The notes beneath the pieces were generated by a model. That model saw only the letters and a list, made by a program, of their open reading frames with translations, was not told where the DNA came from and made no database searches. Shown here one piece after another: positions 60,564 through 64,000 of a DNA stretch of 64,000 nt. The stretch comes from an uncultured Fidelibacterota bacterium (GTDB lineage Bacteria; Fidelibacterota; Marinisomatia; Marinisomatales; Marinisomataceae). The position numbers and the translations under genes were made by a program. The DNA is taken from positions 97,199-161,198 of the forward strand of contig CABZMF010000002.1 in the NCBI GenBank assembly GCA_902526795.1, in the 5' to 3' direction. Within the stretch, counting starts at the first letter, position 1, and each line of letters opens with the position of its first letter.

Positions 60564-61948
60564 TGAGTAAAAATAACTTATTACTTTCTCTTTTAAGTGG
60601 CTTATTATTAGGATTATCTTTTCCTCCATTTCATTTAGGGTTTCTTGCATGGATTTTTTTAGTTCCCTTATTGATAATTTTTTATCAAAAGAATGAATTC
60701 AAAGAAAAGGTTTCTGCTTTTTATCTTTCCGGATTTACTAGTTATGCTATAATTACCCATTGGGTAGCATTGAATTCAGGTACAACATTACAAGTAGCGT
60801 TTTTATCCTACATTGCAATATGTATTTTTTATCCACTTTATTGGGTAGTTTTTTTAATAATTTTAGATTTTTTTCAAAGAATTAAGTCCTCAAAAAATTT
60901 TCAATTAATTTTGATTCCATTTTTATGGGTATTAATTGAAAATTTAAGAGATTTTGGTCCTTTAGCTGCTCCTTGGTTAAATCTACCTTTAAGTCAAACT
61001 GGTTATGACAGATTAATTCAGGTAGTTGGTATTCATGTAGATTTATCTACTTTGCTAATTATTCTTTTCAACGTACTTATTTATAGTTTTAATGCTTCAA
61101 AAGAAAAAAAATATCTTTATGGCTTTTCATTCATTTTTATTATAAATATGACTATTGGCCATATTGCCATTTATAATTACAATTCGTCTAATTTTTCAAA
61201 AGAAATTAAAGTATCAATTGGTCAGCCTGTCATTTATCCAGATGAAAAATGGAATCCAAGTTTAAGTTATAGAAATGAAATGATCATGGAAAGCCTTCTC
61301 AACCAGTCTTTAAAAGAAAATCCAGACATTATTATTTGGCCTGAAGCTGCCTTAACATCTTTTTTAGCTGAACCAAACTCTAAAAAAAGAATTGATTTAC
61401 AAAAAAAACTCAATAAATCTTCTCTAATAACTGGTATACCTCAAAGAGTTTTTTTAAATAATAAAGTAGAAGTTTATAATAGTGCAATTTTTATGAAGTC
61501 AGATGGATTCTACGATACATATCAAAAAATTTTCTTAGTTCCTTTTGCAGAATATGTTCCTTTTTTTAAAAATTGGTTGACAAAAATTAATCAATTTGAT
61601 GATATGGGTAGTTTTACACCTGGTAAAAATTATAGTACTTTTGAAATAAATAATGTTAAATCATCAATTATGATCTGCTATGATTCAAGTAGCTACAAGA
61701 TAGCTAAAAAAATGGTTGATAAAGGTGCTGAAATAATTTTTGTTATAACAAATGATTCATATGTAGGAAAAGCAATGCCTTACCAACATTTTGAACATGC
61801 AAAATTACGAGCTATTGAGCTGGGTGTTCCAATTGTTCAAAGTGCAAATAATGGTATTTCAGGAATAATTCTCCCATCAGGCGAAGTACTAATTAAATCA
61901 AACATAGATGAAAGAAATGTATTTAATCATTTAATTAAGTTAAAATGA
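60563..61948 (+). CDS. lnt: Apolipoprotein N-acyltransferase
   Basis: LLLGLSFPPFHLGFLAWIFLVPL, IIIWPEAALTSF, GQPVIYPDEKW, FEHAKLRAIELGVPIVQSANNGISGI. Confidence 0.93.
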   Translation: MSKNNLLLSLLSGLLLGLSFPPFHLGFLAWIFLVPLLIIFYQKNEFKEKVSAFYLSGFTSYAIITHWVALNSGTTLQVAFLSYIAICIFYPLYWVVFLIILDFFQRIKSSKNFQLILIPFLWVLIENLRDFGPLAAPWLNLPLSQTGYDRLIQVVGIHVDLSTLLIILFNVLIYSFNASKEKKYLYGFSFIFIINMTIGHIAIYNYNSSNFSKEIKVSIGQPVIYPDEKWNPSLSYRNEMIMESLLNQSLKENPDIIIWPEAALTSFLAEPNSKKRIDLQKKLNKSSLITGIPQRVFLNNKVEVYNSAIFMKSDGFYDTYQKIFLVPFAEYVPFFKNWLTKINQFDDMGSFTPGKNYSTFEINNVKSSIMICYDSSSYKIAKKMVDKGAEIIFVITNDSYVGKAMPYQHFEHAKLRAIELGVPIVQSANNGISGIILPSGEVLIKSNIDERNVFNHLIKLK

Positions 61949-62685
61949 GTAGATATAAAATAACAATTCAGTATAATGGAACAAATTTTTCAGGATTTCA
62001 ATCTCAAAAAAATAAGTCTGGTATTCAAGACAAAATTGAATCATCAATATTAAAACTTAATAATGAAAAAAAAGTAAAAGTCTATGGAGCAAGCAGAACA
62101 GATAGTGGTGTTCACGCTTTAGGCCAAGTTGCACATTTTGATATTAATTCACAATTATCTGAAAATGATCTTAAAAGAGCGATTAATGCTAGGCTTAATA
62201 AAGAAATAAGGGTCTCAAAATTGATAAAAGTGGATGATAATTTCCATAGTAGATTTGATGCAAAAAGTAAAAAGTATGAGTATTTATGCTGTTGTGAAGA
62301 AAACCCTCTCAATTTAATGAATCATTATTTTGTGAGGAATGTAGATTTTGATTTAATGAATGAAGCAGCTAATCTCATTGAAGGTGAACATAATTTTTTA
62401 TCATTCTCAAAATTTTCAGGTAAGGATAATAACCTATGTAATATTTTTAACTCAGAATGGTTTTTAGATGATAAAAATGAAAAAAAAATATCATATATTA
62501 TTCATGGAAATAGATTTTTGCATCATATGGTAAGGTATTTAGTTGGAACTATGATTGCTGTTGGTCAAAATAAAATTACGATTGAATACTTTTTAAATTT
62601 AATAGAAAATCCAAAAAAAGATGCTAAAATATTTAAAGCCCCAAGTAAGGGTTTAATTTTAAAGGAAATTTTTTATGAGGATTAA
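61945..62685 (+). CDS. truA: tRNA pseudouridine(38-40) synthase
   Basis: IQYNGTNFSGFQSQ, GASRTDSGVHALGQVAHFD, FLHHMVRYLVGTMI. Confidence 0.96.
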   Translation: MSRYKITIQYNGTNFSGFQSQKNKSGIQDKIESSILKLNNEKKVKVYGASRTDSGVHALGQVAHFDINSQLSENDLKRAINARLNKEIRVSKLIKVDDNFHSRFDAKSKKYEYLCCCEENPLNLMNHYFVRNVDFDLMNEAANLIEGEHNFLSFSKFSGKDNNLCNIFNSEWFLDDKNEKKISYIIHGNRFLHHMVRYLVGTMIAVGQNKITIEYFLNLIENPKKDAKIFKAPSKGLILKEIFYED

Positions 62686-63739
62686 AACTTTCGTCTTATG
62701 CATAATACTAGTTTTCGGGTGTATTGATAGAAACTTAGATAGTAATGAAGTTTTGATTTCAAAAGATACAGCTATATCCAATGCAGTTGAGATTGCAAGT
62801 CCAGGGGTTGTTGGTATTTACAGGAGTCAGGAATTAGTTGGAAGGACAAGGTGGGGTGGTTATAGAAACCTCAAACCAATTTCTTCTAATGGATCAGGGT
62901 TTATTATTAGTGAAGACGGGTATATTTTAACTAATGCTCATAATATAAAAGATAATGTTAGTTCAAAAGTTTTTACAACAGACATAAACATTACTGTTGT
63001 TGTGCCTGGTGGACAAACTTATAATGCTTCAATAGCAGGAATTGATATGATATCTGATATTGCACTATTAAAAATAAATGGAAACGACTTCGATTATTGC
63101 AATTTAGGTAATTCTGATCTAGTAAAAGTTGGTGAGTGGGCAATCGCTCTAGGAAATCCCAGAAATTTGATTTCAAATGCTCAATATCAGCCAATTGCAT
63201 CAGCTGGCATCATAAGTGCTATTAACGCAGATTTTAACGTTGATTCTCAGTCAGGAAAACTATTAGATAACATGATTCAAACTGATGCCTCATTGAACCC
63301 TGGTAATAGCGGAGGACCATTAATTGATTCAAATGGTAAAGTTATCGGAATAAATACTTTCATGAAAGCAGATTCACAAAACTTAGGATTTGCAATTCCA
63401 ATAAATTTTGCAAAAAAAATTGCAAACGAATTAAAGCTTAAAGGAGTTATTGATAGAAGAGTTTCATTTGGTCTTTCCGCAACACAGTATATTTATGGAG
63501 AAAATCGAGATCAATTAGGATTATTCATTGACAGGGTTGATTACTCTGATTCTGCCCGAAATGAAGAACTATATAGAGGAGATATTATAATAGCAGTAGA
63601 AGGTTATAGAATTGAATCTTTGGAGGAAATTAAAGCTGTTTTGATTAAATTAGACTTAAGGGCTGGAGATAATATAAATATGACAGTAATTAGAGAAAAC
63701 GATTTTGAGAATGTAAGCTTAACCTTGGGAAAGATATGA
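62675..63739 (+). CDS. HtrA/DegP-like trypsin-fold protease with one PDZ domain, probable lipoprotein
   Basis: SGFIISEDGYILTNAHNI, SDIALLKI, NPGNSGGPLIDSNGKVIGIN; lipobox LVFGC. Confidence 0.93.
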   Translation: MRIKTFVLCIILVFGCIDRNLDSNEVLISKDTAISNAVEIASPGVVGIYRSQELVGRTRWGGYRNLKPISSNGSGFIISEDGYILTNAHNIKDNVSSKVFTTDINITVVVPGGQTYNASIAGIDMISDIALLKINGNDFDYCNLGNSDLVKVGEWAIALGNPRNLISNAQYQPIASAGIISAINADFNVDSQSGKLLDNMIQTDASLNPGNSGGPLIDSNGKVIGINTFMKADSQNLGFAIPINFAKKIANELKLKGVIDRRVSFGLSATQYIYGENRDQLGLFIDRVDYSDSARNEELYRGDIIIAVEGYRIESLEEIKAVLIKLDLRAGDNINMTVIRENDFENVSLTLGKI

Positions 63740-64000
63740 AACCAAGAAGTGTTAAATTAATAGTGTTTGGTCTATGTATTGGTGCATTATTAGGCACTTT
63801 AGTTGGCGACATGCTTACTTTTCTTCTTCCTGATGGAAGTGCGGTAAAACAATTCTTTCTGTTATCATACAATTTTAACTTTGGTTCAATGAATAGTGAT
63901 TATTTGATAGATTTAGGAATTATTATAATTGATTTTGGTTTTATTTTAAAATTTAATGTTTGTAGCATTATTGGTTTTGGGATTGCATATTATTTATTAA
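63736..64000 (+). CDS. DUF4321-like small membrane protein, truncated by window edge
   Basis: ATG at 63736: MKPRSVKLIVFGLCIGALLGTLVGDMLTFLLPDGSAVKQFFLLSYNFNFGSMNSDYLIDLGIIIIDFGFILKFNVCSIIGFGIAYYLL... Confidence 0.6.
   Translation, partial: MKPRSVKLIVFGLCIGALLGTLVGDMLTFLLPDGSAVKQFFLLSYNFNFGSMNSDYLIDLGIIIIDFGFILKFNVCSIIGFGIAYYLL

Noticed and set aside
60831-60839. TTATCCACT near-match to a DnaA box
   Set aside because: One mismatch, inside the lnt coding sequence, isolated

Overview
A compact, AT-rich, gene-dense bacterial chromosome segment with a clean housekeeping core and no mobile elements, CRISPR array or rRNA. Gene content and sequence style suggest a streamlined marine, FCB-like Gram-negative; Marinimicrobia is a guess and was not tested. 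Main blocks: (i) sucC(partial)-pruA, dusB, rpmB, gatB, aconitase, maf, RodZ-like HTH; (ii) a dcw cluster mraZ-rsmH-ftsL-ftsI-ftsZ-murD-ftsW-murG-murC-murB-ftsQ-ftsA, with a putative MraZ-box promoter and a terminator; (iii) M23 peptidase, miaB, lapA/lapB-like genes, SPOR protein; (iv) an OPT transporter, a His-rich small protein and a TonB-dependent receptor with two His/Asp-rich loops; (v) polA, alr, initiator tRNA, M19 dipeptidase, rlmB, arfB; (vi) the displaced murE-murF-mraY, ispG, mscS, dut, groESL; (vii) folK, dNK, rsmE, HIT, a very short SMC-like ATPase, rpsP(extended)-trmD-rplS, MFS, yicC, gmk, rpoZ-like, ung, dnaB, rsh, ruvX, lnt, truA, an HtrA-like lipoprotein and a partial DUF4321 protein. 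Most notable: a roughly 700-aa SMC-like protein that appears to lack a hinge; the His-rich TonB receptor locus with a 9-1-9 palindrome; a 15-bp perfect hairpin containing the polA start codon; a possible structured RNA upstream of tRNA-fMet; tandem dyad repeats upstream of groES; the exchange of ftsZ for murE-murF-mraY inside the dcw cluster; and an acidic repeat tail on ribosomal protein S16 where rimM would normally follow.
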